Shown here: in pieces, positions 51,491 to 63,108 of the stretch
Numbering within the stretch: position 1 is the stretch's first letter
How the letters are laid out: each line of letters starts with the position of its first letter
Assembly: GCA_026225945.1 (NCBI GenBank)
Contig: JAMJFZ010001074.1
Location: forward strand, 190,001-254,000
DNA length: 64,000 bases
Direction: 5' to 3'
Source: Cricetomys ansorgei
Lineage: Eukaryota > Chordata > Mammalia > Rodentia > Nesomyidae
Made by a program: the position numbers and the translations under genes
The notes under the pieces: generated by a model
The model's input: the letters and a program-made list of their open reading frames with translations, nothing else
Database searches by the model: none
What the model was told of the DNA's origin: nothing

Positions 51491-51556
51491 TAAAAAAACA
51501 AAAAACAAACAAAAAACCCAAGCCAAACCAAACAACAACAAAACACCCAAAACTCC
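51491..51556 (+). repeat. (AAAC)n-like A-rich tract
   Basis: A-rich with C interruptions, like a SINE tail without a recognisable SINE body. Confidence 0.85.
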
Positions 51557-51717
51557 CCCTTTCTTCTGGATTGGCAAATTTAAAGATGCTTTACACAAAA
51601 CTGGACCCAGATCCCACACTCAAAATCGGTGGATTTGATCCTCTCCGCTGAAGTGCTTTATTTTTGCAGAGCCCCTTAAGTCTGTATAGATTATGGCCAT
51701 AAAACAGTAAGCCTTTT

Positions 51718-51822
51718 TATTTTTGAGGAATGATCTCATGATGTAGCTTTGAACACGCGATCCTCCGGCCTCAGCCTCTTGTGTAAAGCAGTTATAGGGA
51801 TAGCTACCACACCCAGGAATAA
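51718..51822 (-). mobile_element. Old B1-like SINE, antisense
   Basis: tttgaggaatgatctcatga, tgtagctttgaacacgcgat, cctccggcctcagcctcttg and gctaccacacccagg. Internally deleted. Confidence 0.6.
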
Positions 51823-52165
51823 AAACTAAACACATAATAATAATAAATAAATACTAAATAAAAACTAAACACAAATTATAACCCAAGTAAATGCTGGTCA
51901 AGAGAGCATCTTTGGTTCAAATGAGGTCACTTTTGCTGGTGACATTTTCACAGTCCTTTCAGGGTAGTCTTTAAGATGATGAATAAGCAGAAAGTGTCAC
52001 ATGAGTTGAGTCACAGTTTGCTTCTTGATCCAGTGAAATTTTCTGTCTCTGTCCTTATGTAACATTTAACCCTTCTTTCTCTCTTTTACATTATGAACAG
52101 ACACCCAAGAAACCCCTTACTGTATGTTAATGGTACTGCATTTTCTTTTCTGAAATGTCCAGAAA
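51823..52165. other. AT-rich unassigned DNA
   Basis: 51833-51890 is rich in AATAAATA/ACTAAA units. The rest is not recognised. Confidence 0.42.
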
Positions 52166-52220
52166 ACCACCACCACCACCACCACCACCACCACCTCCAC
52201 CACCACCACCACCACCACCA
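52166..52220 (+). repeat. (CAC)n trinucleotide repeat
   Basis: About 17 CAC units with one CTC. The poly-histidine (and opposite-strand poly-tryptophan/valine) frames are artefacts. Confidence 0.97.
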
Positions 52221-52589
52221 GATCATGTGCAGCAGAACCCAGACAGAACAATGGTGCTTGGCTCCCATCCCAATTCTTTTGGGAGGAGAGTGGATTATCA
52301 GAAATGTAAGTAGATGGACAGTCAACAGTCTTCAACATAAGTCATGACAAGTTGGTCCCCATCAGGTTATGGAACTGTCCTTGGATCTGACTGAGAGCTG
52401 GCACTATATACCTGTAATACAGACCTGGATTTGGTCACATCCTCTTTGGCAGCAGATCTGTGAATGATTGATAGCTGAACACTGGCCCACCAGTGTTGGA
52501 GCTGGCTATTGCTAACTGGCAGGGAGTTTGAATCCTTAAGTTAGAAAGGAACTAACTGATATTTTAATTCCCACAGGGCAGCAATGATG
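52221..52589. other. Unassigned non-repeat DNA
   Basis: Nothing recognisable. Confidence 0.42.
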
Positions 52590-52935
52590 TGTTTGTCTCT
52601 TCTTGGTACAACAAAATATTGGAGCTTGAGTAAGTGAGAAAGAACAGAAGTTTGTTTTTGGAGGGTGGAAGTCCCAAGATTCAGGCAGATAGGTCAGTGT
52701 CTGGTGAAGGCTGAGCACTGTGTCTAAGGAGATGCTGTCTCCTTGGGAGGGGACAGATGTCTTCACGAGGCAGAGGTGCAGAAGGACAAACAATCCCAGC
52801 TGCTTCCCTCACCTCTTTTAGAAGGCACTAATCCAACACGAGGCTGGCTCTGGAAGCATGCAGTCTTCTAAGGTCCCAGTTCTTAATACACTGGGCATTC
52901 AGGGAGGACATGAGCGTTCCAACCATGTAAATCAT
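52590..52935 (-). mobile_element. MaLR-like LTR, antisense
   Basis: aagtttgtttttggagggtg, gaagtcccaagattcaggca, gatctgtccc-type middle replaced here by ggtcagtgtctggtgaaggc, tcacctcttttagaaggcac, taatccaacacgaggctggc and taatacactgggcattcagg. The order matches antisense MaLR/MST-type LTRs. Confidence 0.6.
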
Positions 52936-54749
52936 AGGAATGACTTAGGGGGTGACTTGAGCTAATAGCTGGGGAAGATGGGCTACCCCCCATTCTGTCA
53001 TCAGGCTCCTTCTTGGCCCCCACTTGCAGAGCCCCCTGAGATCCAGGTGCTAGTCTTCATCTCCCCCGAGACACGGCATTCACTCTTGTCCCTCGACTAC
53101 CCAGGCCTAAACGTTTTGAACACTCTACAGTCTTCTGCCTACAAAGGGCGCTGACAGCTACTCCCTAAGTGTGGGGCTCTCGGGGGAGGGGACAGGGGAC
53201 CCTCTTTGCTTGTTTTATTCGAGGGGATCCCCTTTTTTCATAAAGAAGTGATAACCTGAGCTGCCCTGCAGCGCTTCTCTTCAGAACGGGTGTCCCGCCT
53301 CCACGTGAAGCAGCAGCGAGCACCAGAGGCAACGGGATGGGTTCCAGTCCACATCCTGTTGGCTGCTGCTCCCACCTGACCGTTTCTTCCCCTTCCTGGG
53401 ATCTACATTTGGTCCAACACCACCTCTCTGCCGTCCGTGCCCATCTGAAATGTCAGTGAATCACGGGGAAACTTCATCTTCAAACAAAGCTAGGAACCAG
53501 AAAAACAGTTTTTATCTACTTTATAAAGTGGACGTGGGATGCACCACAGCGTATTCATTCTCAGCCTAAAAAAACGAGCCCGTTATTTTTGGCATTAGCT
53601 GTTTGACGCTATTGTATGATACGCCGTACGGCTTCCTTCGTTTCACATTCAAAGACAGGAAGATAAAGAGAAATATTTCTGCAGAAAAAAAAAAAAAAAG
53701 TCCAAGCTTTTCATCAGTTTCCTGAGGGCCTTTCTTTTACCTTTGATATTCAAATCACCTTCCTTTGAAGGTCCCTTTGTGTCCTGTCAGGTTTCTCTCC
53801 TTTGCTGGTGACTGCTCCAGTTTCTGCCGTATCCATGTTCTTAGTGAACGGATTCACTCTCCGGCTTCACTGACAGCCTCATCCAAGTCCCTGTGTTTCG
53901 AATCATCTTTCTGTGTGTCTATACCATTGGGACATCCTCAGGACCAGATGGAAGATGAGGTGGCTCCTAGGACTGTCTAATAAAGGCGGAGTCTTTGTAT
54001 ACCCTGTATTAAGGGGGAGGGGCGAGTTCACCGGTCAACATTATGTTATGACAACTTTGGCTCTCCCAACCACACTTTGGAGCTTAGACGTCGAACACCG
54101 GAACAAGAGCCTCTGCTATCCCAGAGAGAGGAGTTATGCTTTCCCTGTGACCCAGCCAAGATGGAGATAAGGACTGACTAGAGCTGGCAGGAAGTTCACA
54201 GGAACTCAGTGGAGGGGAGTATGTTGAACCACAGAGCCAGAAAACCTTTGGACAGTCCTAAAGGGGAGGAGCCTGGTGGTGGGGGTGTGGGTGTACCTAT
54301 CAAGAGTAGTTTGACCATCTGGGCCAGGCTCAATCCTGAGATAAGAAAGCTATCAGTCCTGAGTCTTCAAGGGACAGCAAGTATATATCAGGAGGCAAGC
54401 GAACAAGAGAAAAGCACAACAGATAGATTTAGATCTAGTTTTATGGGGTAGTGGCGTCTTCGGAATCAAGACCCCGAAGTTCACAGAAAGCTGTTCATTT
54501 TTATGGTGAGGCTTGATGAGGACTGGACAGTTGCATAGAAATTCCAACAGACAAAAGGATTGTTTGTGGAGGGGAAGAAGGTAGAAACCCAGCAGAGAAG
54601 AGAGATGGATCAAAGAGGTCCTGCTTTGGAGCCCCTCTGGAGCCCGTCAGTTCAGCTCACGGTAGTTGGCATGCCAAGGCACAACGCTTTGGGCTACCAT
54701 TTTTTGAGCTCCGGTCCAGGCCACCGGGCAGCATCAGGGCACAGACGAG
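52936..54749. other. 1.8 kb with no recognisable repeat
   Basis: Only an A-run (53684-53699) stands out. No repeat landmarks; open frames are short and unsupported. A candidate single-copy or conserved non-coding stretch. Confidence 0.45.
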
Positions 54750-55156
54750 GACAACTGCCTGACAGAAACGGTTTAAAGGAAAGAAGCTGTATTTCTGCTC
54801 ACGGTTTCAGAGTCTTTAACTCCATGTTTGGCTAGATCCATTGTTTCAAGGCCTATGGTGAGACAGTAAACCATCGCAGGAGAGTGTGAGGGTGCAGGAC
54901 CTCTCGACTCACAGCAACGGGGAAGATGGAGGAAGAGAGGTGGGAGGGACACATGCACGCTTGGTTCAAGATGTCCCCTCAAGGTCACGTCCCCAGTAAC
55001 TTACTTCCTACAAACAGGCCCAACTTATCCAAGTGCCCACTGCCTCCCCAGATGCCAACAAATTGTGGACCAATGGGTTTAATCTGTCTACCAGCTAGGA
55101 CCCAAGCCTTCAACACCCGAGCCTTTTGGGGAAGGTTTCGTATTCAGACCATAGCA
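54750..55156 (-). mobile_element. MaLR-like LTR, antisense, near full length
   Basis: gaagctgtatttctgctcac, ggtttcagagtctttaactc, caaggcctatggtgagacag, gtcccctcaaggtcacgtcc, caacaaattgtggaccaatg, caagccttcaacacccgagc and ttcagaccatagca. About 407 bases. Same family as 25725-26010 in reverse orientation. Confidence 0.72.
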
Positions 55157-56771
55157 GGATGTCATCTCTAAGAGGTGAAGCTGCGAGCCACTGCTCCTGG
55201 CCTGGGTATTCTCCCTCTCCTCAGGATCCTGCTCACCCAAGCCCTACCTCCAGACCAAAGGCCTGTCTCATGAGAGTCCCTGAGACAAATCACACCTCAA
55301 CTCTTGACCCTCAGAAACTGGAGAGACAATATGTGGTTTTTGTTTCTAGACGTAATATTACGGTAGATCATTATGTACCTATAGATCATCTATGTGGTAA
55401 AGTATTTTCTTGATTTCTGAGGATGGTTGAGAGGAAACTATCAATCACTAAATGATCTTGTTGGGCATATTCGCATCTTACATTTACACCAAGATGTCTT
55501 CCTTAACCCCTGGCCCAAGTCACTTTCCTTAAGAACACCACTAGTTTATTTCTGTTGTTTATAGTCTCCCAAACCACCCACCACCCTGTGGAGAAAGTCT
55601 CTGCACATAGAGGTTGATAACTAAAAGATGTCAGAAAGTAACTGCCCGCCCCTTACAGCCTGCCCTCGACTTTGCAAGGATTGCACTGGGCGTAGATTCT
55701 GAAACCAGTATCCTACACGGAAAAGCATTTGAAAGATGGCAGGAGTAAGCGAGACAGGAACTCTAAGGGAAAGACTGGAAGATGAAGGGGAAAACCTGAA
55801 TGCATCCAACCCGGAGACCATGAAAGGGTTTGAAGTCACGAGCTGACCTGTCGCAGGAGATCCCAGGGTAAACACTCTGGGCTGAGCAGTCTGCAGAGTG
55901 TAAAGGTCGCCCTACTCTGACGAAGGCCCCAAAGTCCTTCCAACAAGGCCTTCGCTGATACCCCAAGCTCCAGATCCTAAGTCCCTGGAGCAGGGAGCAG
56001 CAAGGAGCTACTACAGGGGCTAGGTAAACATGGCCTGCAGGTAGCAAGGGTGTGGGGCAAGAGCTGCACCAGATCTAGGACTAAAATATTAGTAAGTAGC
56101 TGGGTCATAAATAGTCAACAAAAGGAACACTTCCATATTGTTGAAGGCCAACACTGAGCAGTGCCAATAAGCCAGACAAGGGATAGTTAGGCATCAAGAA
56201 CAAAACACGCTGATGCCCATTCTGGAGACGGGCAGGTCAGGCACACGGGTTCTGGTTGAGAAGGCTCAGGGAAACTTGCTGGGGCTAGGGCAGGGCAACT
56301 TCAGGGTTAGACTTGAACAATGGGTCATTAGATGGTTGTTTAAGCAAAGAGTAAAGAGGAATTGCACACGGGACCAGTAAGTGTCCGGAAGTTTAAAGTC
56401 TCGGGGCCAGGTGGCAAGGATGGAGATTCTTTGTGTTGGGAGGGAAGGCTGAATGCAGCTTGAGTAAAATGCTTAGACCGTGGGCTGGATCCCATTCTTA
56501 GATTTGGTGAGGACCGCAGCCATCACACGGCTGGGCAATGGTTTGTTGACGTAGCGTCCTCCAGGTTCGTACCCAGGAGTGGCAGAGCCGAGGCATACGT
56601 CAGTGCTATTTATAGAATCTGTGGAGCCTCTTCACGCCTTCCACAGTGACGACCCCAGCGTACGCTCCCAGGAGCACTGCACAAGAGCGCCTCTTTCCTT
56701 GCGTCCTCCCCGGTGCCTGACAATTGTTGACTCGGTGATGGCCATGCTAACTGGGGGGAGACAGAATCCCA
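55157..56771. other. 1.6 kb with no recognisable repeat
   Basis: No SINE, LTR or L1 landmarks recognised; opposing short open frames only. Confidence 0.43.
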
Positions 56772-56901
56772 GTTTTTGTTGTTTCTGAGATAGGGTCTCA
56801 CCATGCAGCCTTGGCTAGCCTAACCTAGAACCCACAGAGATCTACTAGCCTCTGCCTCCCGAGAGCTAGGATTAGTGGCACGCACCACCATGCCAGACAA
56901 G
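56772..56901 (-). mobile_element. B1 SINE, antisense, diverged
   Basis: ttctgagatagggtctcacc, atgcagccttggctagccta, cacagagatctactagcctc and ggcacgcaccaccatgccag. Confidence 0.83.
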
Positions 56902-56970
56902 ATCTCAGTTTTCTCTGACGGCTGAGGATGCTGAACACTTGCTAAAATATTCGTTGGTTGGTTTGTATGC

Positions 56971-57064
56971 TTTGTGTGTGTGTGTGCATGTGTGTACATG
57001 TGCGAGCACATGTGTGTGCATGCGTGTGCGAGCATGTGTGTGCTCATGTGTGCACGTGTGTGTA
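56971..57064 (+). repeat. Imperfect (GTGCAT/GT)n tract
   Basis: GT-rich with recurring gagcacatgtg and gcatgtg units. Marks the tail-side end of the antisense composite SINE that follows. Confidence 0.92.
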
Positions 57065-57321
57065 GAATCCAGAAGAGGATGTTGGGTGTCCTGATCTATC
57101 ACTCTCTCTCTGCCTTACTCCCTTGAGACAGTATCTCTGAACCTGGAGCAAGGCTGGCAGCCAGCAAGTCCCAGCAATCCTCCTGCCTCCACCCCCCAGA
57201 ACTGAGGCTACAGGGAAGGCACAGCCACACCTGGCTTCTTACATAGGCACTGGAGACTTGAATTCAGGTCCTCACGCCTGCACAGCAAGTGCTCTCACCC
57301 GATGTGCCATCTCCCCAGACC
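57065..57321 (-). mobile_element. Composite tRNA-head/B1-like SINE, antisense
   Basis: agaatccagaagaggatgtt, cttgagacagtatctctgaa, cctggagcaaggctggcagc, tcctcctgcctccacccccc, aagtgctctcacccgatgtg and ccatctccccagaccc. Best-preserved copy of the composite in the window. Confidence 0.78.
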
Positions 57322-57324
57322 CGT

Positions 57325-57490
57325 TTTGCTCCTTCTGAGAACACTTTGTTCAGTTTCTCAGCCCATCCATTGATAGGATGACTTATTTTTAACGTTTTGT
57401 TTTGCAGTTCTTTTCTTATTCTAGATATCAACCCCATATCTGACAGTTGGCCAAAGTCCCCCTCCCGTCTCTGTAGGCTGCCTCTGCCCC
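57325..57490 (-). mobile_element. L1 ORF2 fragment, antisense
   Basis: cagcccatccattgatagga, ttttgcagttcttttcttat, tctagatatcaaccccatat, ctgacagttggccaaagtcc and tctctgtaggctgcctctgc match antisense L1 ORF2 landmarks. Confidence 0.68.
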
Positions 57491-57675
57491 CCCCCCACCC
57501 CCCGGGATTGTCTCCTAGCCTCCAGGAGGTGCTTCCAGGTCTCTTAGCATTAGTAACACCATGTCACTGGATGAAAGGTTATTCACATTTCAATTCTCTT
57601 TTCTTCCAGCTGGGGATAATTATGAGCAATTTGTATTCATTGAATTTCTGCGATAACTTTCCCTTTCTCTTGATT

Positions 57676-57842
57676 TTTTTTTTTTCTTTTCAAGACAGGG
57701 TTTCTGTGTTGTAACTCTGGCTGTCCTAGAACTCACTCTGTAGACCAGGCCTTGAACTCACTGAGATCTGCCTGTCTCTGCAACCCCCGCCCTGCCACGC
57801 CCATTGCTGGGATTAAAGGTGTGCACCACCACCACCACCTAG
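57676..57842 (-). mobile_element. B1 SINE, antisense
   Basis: tcttttcaagacagggtttc, tgtgttgtaactctggctgt, gtagaccaggccttgaactc and attaaaggtgtgcaccacca. The 'ctggcct' segment is shortened and a ccaccaccacc run ends it. Confidence 0.92.
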
Positions 57843-59040
57843 CTCCTTTCTTTTGATTTTAAAAAGTATTACTCAAAAGTATTTACTGGGAGAAGCATGT
57901 GAATTTAGGGAGAAGTTCCATGTTGTCTCCTAGCAGTGAGAGGGTCTGTATGAGTGACAGGGATGGGCTGGCACCCTGGGGAGCTTCAAGACTGCTGGCT
58001 GTCCATAGCAGAGCACCCTGAATGGTGACTCCTCACCCTGCAGGCCGGGTAGGGGTGGCACATCGCCCCACCTGCTGTACGTCATAAATCCAAAGGCACC
58101 CCATTCAATCCCTGTAACCTCATCAAATCAAAGCAGCTGTTTCTGTCACTACAGTGTATGCTAACCAGAGGTCTTCGTTTTAGCAGTAGTCTCTACAGAG
58201 AGAGCTCACACTCTGACGGAGGTTAAAAAAAAAAAAAAAAGCAAACATTAAGATAAGTTGAACTCTCTTGCTGGGCTGCAAGCTATATTCATCTATAAAC
58301 AAGACCCCCACATCCCTTCTGCTATCAGGCATTCTGGAACCTTCTCTCACCTGCTGCCTCACCCTTGGGAGCTGGGGTATCTGCCCATGCATTCTCCTAC
58401 CCCTCTGGGGGCAGGCCGCAGCCTTGGTGACTGTTCCCTCACAAAGCACGTCCTAGCATAGTCTTGCAGGATTCCACCTCTAGGGATCTAAGACTGGATG
58501 CACAGAGTGTAAATAAAAGCCAGCTCAGTCCTGTTTCCCTGAGTGACATGTGTTTGTTTCCTTTGCCTGGCTTTTCAGGACTCTGTCTGGTGGTGGAGAA
58601 GCCACACCCCAGGCTGGGAAGCTTCACAGATGGCACACCAGCCCCTTGTTATCTAGCTACTCTTAAAGCCAAGGAGAACAGAGTGGGTGCACAGGTATCA
58701 AGCCATTCTCCTCTGGAGTAAACGTTATCAGAGCATCTGTACTTCAGTAAGGGAATTAAAAATGAAGGTTACCTGAAGCAGCAGTATTTCCACTTACCAG
58801 CCATCTTAGTCCCTAATGACCCTCAGCTGGGCACCGTGGGTTCCGAAGACCAGCAGGGAAGGTAGCCACTTGTCAGGATGTCAAAGAAGCTTCGTGGAGC
58901 TGTCTCTAAGTGCCTGCGTACAGCTTGCTGGAGTTTTGTTTTGATGTTCGAAACTTGTAGCATTGTATTAACTCCACTGACAGAAGCGTAAAGAGGTTAT
59001 TAAGTAAAACCTCTGGGGTTCAGTGATAGATTTCTGTCTT
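57843..59040. other. 1.2 kb with no recognisable repeat
   Basis: An A-run of about 17 lies at 58225-58241. Otherwise no landmarks or supported exon. Confidence 0.43.
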
Positions 59041-59447
59041 AGGATCATTATTGCTGATGAAGCACCATTGCCAAAGCAACTCGGAGAGAAAAGCACTTGT
59101 TTTGCTTACATTTCCACAGCACTGTTCACCACTGAAGTCAAGGCAGGAGCTCAAGCAGGGCAGGAAGCAGGAGGCAGGCGCTGATGCAGAGGCCTCGGAG
59201 GGGTGCTGCTTACCGGCTTGTTCTTCGCGGCTTGCTCAGCCTGCTTTCTTATAGAACCCAGGACCCCCAGTCCAGGGATGGCCCCACCCACAATGGTCTG
59301 GGCCCTCCTCCATCAATCACTAATTAAGAAAATGCTTCACAGGTTTGCCTATAGCCCGATCTTATGGAGGCATTATCTCAATTGATGCTCCATCCTCTCA
59401 GATGGCTCTAGTTTGTAACAAGTTGACATAAAAAACTAGTCAGTACG
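59041..59447 (-). mobile_element. MaLR-type (MT-like) solo LTR, copy 3
   Basis: Antisense: ttgctgatgaagcaccattg, gaggcaggcgctgatgcaga, ggggtgctgcttaccggctt, ttatagaacccaggaccccc, cactaattaagaaaatgctt and gttgacataaaaaactagtc. About 407 bases, matching copy 1 in length. Confidence 0.82.
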
Positions 59448-59770
59448 GTTCCTTTGGCAAAATACTTTGAGAACGAAGTACCCCTCTGATGTTCTGATAC
59501 CAAGGGAGCGCAGTGTACTGTCCTCCTGCATTTGTGCCATCCTGGGGCGGCTCTCCCAGCAACAGGGCTCAGGTGAAACCAATGTGTTTGCAACCGCCTG
59601 GTTTGATTCAACCCACCCTCAGGAATCACTAGGCTAGGGTGAGTGGTCTGGGTCTTTCAAATGACACGATGTATGCAAGCCAATCTACTGGCTAAATGTG
59701 GTGACTAGTTACTGCCCGTATAGTGGCTACATGAGCTTTAAAATATGTTTTTATACAAATAGTGGACTAT
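59448..59770. other. Unassigned non-repeat DNA
   Basis: Nothing recognisable. Confidence 0.4.
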
Positions 59771-59977
59771 GGCTGGGCAGTGGTGGCGCACGCCTTTAAT
59801 CCCAGCACTTGGGAGACAGATGCAGGCAGATCTCTGAGTTTGAGGCCAGCCTGGTCTCCAGAGTGAGTTCCAGGACAGCCAGAGTTACAGCAGAGAAACC
59901 CTGTCTCAAAACAAACAAACAAACAAACAAACAAAAAACCCAAAAACCAAAAACCAAAAATAAATAAGTAAATAAAA
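59771..59977 (+). mobile_element. B1 SINE with long A/C tail
   Basis: ggctgggcagtggtggcgca, cgcctttaatcccagcactt, gcaggcagatctctgagttt and ccagagttacagcagagaaa, then a tail of AAAC, CCAAA and AAATAAG units. Full length. Confidence 0.95.
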
Positions 59978-60394
59978 TAGGAAATAGTAGACGATCTGTA
60001 ATTTGCATACATCCTGTCATTGGAAAGACTCAGACTACTCATCCTAGCCAGATGGCAGCAAACACATTTGTAAGTGGGTGTGAGATATACTCCGCAAGTG
60101 TACGTCCGCGTATCTTGGCGAATGTTTACGTCTGCACATACCATGAAGACACTAACCAAGACTAGCATCTGAACTCCAAAAGGCTCCCACCCCTCAAAAG
60201 AATCACTGTGCTGACTTCCATCACCACCGGTTATCGCTTGGAAATTGCACCTGCGCGAGAGGGAGCGCTGCAGCTGCTCCCACTGAAGTAGGCTGCAGTC
60301 CTCAGGCCCACGGAGGCAGTCTCCTGCTGATCTCCTCTCCCCGCTGCCCAGTTCCGAATCTGATGGACTGCCCTCTCCCGTTTATCTATGTGAT

Positions 60395-60395
<1 letters not shown>
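59978..60395. other. Unassigned non-repeat DNA
   Basis: Nothing recognisable. Confidence 0.4.

Positions 60396-60438
<43 letters not shown>
60396..60438 (+). repeat. (CA)n microsatellite
   Basis: About 21 perfect CA units. Confidence 0.97.
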
Positions 60439-60440
<2 letters not shown>

Positions 60441-60885
60441 CACAATGCTTTTCACTGTAACTGCCGGTCACGTTCCCTGCCACTTTGACAGGTTGCAGCG
60501 CAGAGTTACTTATTTTGACTTACGATTTTCAGGTTTCAACCTAGAGCTCTTGGCTCTGGATCCTGGGTGTGGGGTGAGGCAAGGCATCGTGGTGTCGGGA
60601 GAACGTGACAGAGGCTGCTCGTCTCAGGGTGACAGGACGCAGGGAATGGGAATGCCTGTGCTAGCGGGATGCATTCCCCACCCCCACCCCCTTCCACATC
60701 TGCAGCTTATGGGATGGGACCGCCCATACACGGCAGGCCTTCCCCCTTTAGTAGAAAGAACTTTCAGAAAGATCTGGAAGTGCCTTTAGATACATTCAGA
60801 GGCGTGTTTTACCAATCACCTTCCAATCTAATCAAGATGACAAGACCACAGTAGCCAATTCGATAATTCAACGTACTGTTTTGTT
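60439..60885. other. Unassigned non-repeat DNA
   Basis: A 114-codon plus-strand frame (60445-60789) has no recognisable domain. No repeat landmark. Confidence 0.4.
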
Positions 60886-61068
60886 TTTACATTTATTTAT
60901 TTAGTGTGCGTTGGGCAGGGTGACGTCACACGTGTGCCTTGGCATGGGGAAGGCACAGGACGAGTTGTGGGAGTCATTTTTCTCCTGCTATGTGGGTCCC
61001 GAGGCTTGAACTCGGGTCCTCAGTCTCAGCAGCAAGCACCTTTACTTAGCGGGTCATCTCACTGGCCC
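60886..61068 (-). mobile_element. tRNA-headed B2/B3-like SINE, antisense
   Basis: acatttatttatttagtgtg, ggacgagttgtgggagtcat, tttctcctgctatgtgggtc, gcttgaactcgggtcctcag and gcgggtcatctcactggccc. It carries a CRE palindrome (tgacgtca at 60921-60928). Confidence 0.8.
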
Positions 61069-61084
61069 TGCGTTTTTCTGTTCT

Positions 61085-61298
61085 TAACAATTCGTGCGGA
61101 CGGGACTGTGTGGTATTTGTCCTTCATGTCCAATGTCCGTCACTTAGCACAATGTTTCCAAAGCTAATCCAAATCGTACGATGCATGAAAACTCCCTTTC
61201 TTTTTGTGACTGGGAAACATCTATTGTGTATACACCGTGTCTTCTTACCCGCTTATGTGCTGATGAATACTTGGGTTATTCTAATGAATCTTGTAAAA
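61085..61298 (-). mobile_element. Ancient L1 3' UTR, antisense
   Basis: gactgtgtggtatttgtcct, cgtcacttagcacaatgttt, ctattgtgtatacaccgtgt and gatgaatacttgggttattc match antisense L1M 3' UTR. Confidence 0.68.
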
Positions 61299-61315
61299 AG
61301 AAAAAAAAAAAAAAA
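61299..61315 (+). repeat. Poly-A run
   Basis: Adjacent to the SINE that follows; the run interrupts the L1. Confidence 0.85.
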
Positions 61316-61325
61316 GACATAAAAT

Positions 61326-61560
61326 GGGTCTGGAGAGATGGCGTAGCTGTTAAGAGCACTTACTGATCTTCCGGAGAACCCAGGTGGTTCAGTTCCTAGC
61401 GCCAAAGGCAGGTGGTTCAGAAATGCCTGTAATTCCATGGCCCGGGAATCTCACATCCTCTTTTGGCTTCTCTGGCATTCATAGGTACATTCACCCATGT
61501 GTGCAGGTGCGTGCATGCACACGTGCACACACACACACTAAAATAAATATTTTTTAAAAA
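61326..61560 (+). mobile_element. B2/B3-type SINE
   Basis: gggtctggagagatggcgta, agctgttaagagcacttact, gatcttccggagaacccagg, cctgtaattccatggcccgg and a CA-rich end with taaaataaatattttttaaa. Head and tail both present. Confidence 0.93.
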
Positions 61561-62802
61561 CACATAAGAACGATTCTTCCCTTTTATTTTCTTAGTTTAA
61601 ATAATTTTATGTTTGGCCAAAGGCTGGATGTTGGGATTGCCTAATTCAAACATCTCTTTACTAGAACGATGGGGGGGAACAACCAATGGACTCGTGACTG
61701 AGGCACAAAGATGGTTTAATGATTTGCTTGTGACCATCCTACCACCATAATAAAGCTGAAATCTTTTCCAGGCATCTCTTTTCAAACAATATCATGTGAT
61801 GAATGCATGTCAATTTGATTGGACAACCTTTTCCCCAAGAGGTGAATTGTGTCCACTGCAGCAAAATGGAAAAGATTAATTTTATTTTGTCTTTCAAGTC
61901 TGGAACAATCATGTGGTAACAAAGGAATGAGTTCACAAGGTAATAAACAAAACCTTCTTCAGAGGTAAACATATTTGTAAGGAACTACCGTTAACATTTC
62001 TAGTGATAGGTTATGAATCTTTTTGTATAAGACACTAAAATAGTGAGATATATTTCGAGACATACTCCATTCTATTTATTTTACCCATCAAATTCCCCAG
62101 GCATTTAAAAAAAAAATTACTTTCTGAAAGTCTTCTTAAATCTATTACTATGTTAACATTCCAGATACAGCCCACAATCAAAGAGCTAGAATTGAGGACA
62201 GCTGTTCAGAGAACAGTAAGGAAGAATTAAATAGGTGTTATGACGTAACCTTCTGTCTCAGAACACCGATGGCCACCTACAGCTGTGGGATGGGAAGAGC
62301 ACAGACGGAGCATCCAGGCGCAAGTCATTCAGACTCTGCCATAGGCTCTGGAGTAAGAGGTGGCCTGATACCCAGCTATCTGCCAGTGCAGTTGGGCAAA
62401 GGTTGGTAAAAGAGGCCGTTAGCTTCAGCACCATTTTCTTGGCATTATAAAATGCAGACTACTAAAATCAGGAAGTGTTGTTAATGAATGGAAGATGGCT
62501 CTAGATTAAGGCCTGTATCATATTATTTGGTGGTTTTAATTTCCAGTGCTCAATGGAGAATGGAAACGGAGATTGTTGGCAAAGGAGAATACCTAGGAAC
62601 CAGAATTCTCTTTTGTCCTCCTGGAGAGGACATCACAGGCCTGCCATGCAGGTCCAGTGACCGTCCAGATACAGAGATCACGCTCCTGCCAGGGGAGACG
62701 GGACAGCTTTAGGCCAAAATAGCAAGGGCTGGAGGATGTTTGTACAGCCTTTCCAGTCAGCTCAATGGACTAGTATCTCTCATGGTGAGTCTTTCTCGTT
62801 TA
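61561..62802. other. 1.2 kb with no recognisable repeat
   Basis: AT-rich in the first half. No landmark or exon recognised. Confidence 0.42.
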
Positions 62803-62937
62803 CTCTGTCCATTCATTCACTACAAAATGTATTGGGTTTTTATTATGTCCCAGACACTGCTGCGGACATTGTTGACAAGCCATGAGCAAGTCAGTGATAC
62901 TGAGGAGGAGCACAGCTTTGCACCTGTCTGAGTCTGG
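62803..62937 (+). mobile_element. L2 (LINE2) 3'-end fragment
   Basis: tccattcattcactacaaaa, tattgggtttttattatgtc, ccagacactgctgcggacat and ttgacaagccatgagcaagt follow the L2 3' end order. Confidence 0.72.
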
Positions 62938-63054
62938 TACTCTCTGCAGCTAACCTGGATGGATGCGGGGCTGTAGGAAGGAAGAGGGTCTGAGGAGGGG
63001 TTGAAGGTCAAATAATGTATCCTCTTCAACTCCAGGGCCTCAATACCAAGCAGT

Positions 63055-63062
63055 GACACACG

Positions 63063-63106
<44 letters not shown>

Positions 63107-63108
63107 AA
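63055..63108 (+). repeat. (CA)n microsatellite
   Basis: CA run with cgca at its left edge and aaacacaaat at its right. Confidence 0.95.

Noticed and set aside
52093..52347. Poly-histidine frame
   Set aside because: It is a (CAC)n microsatellite; no upstream coding support.
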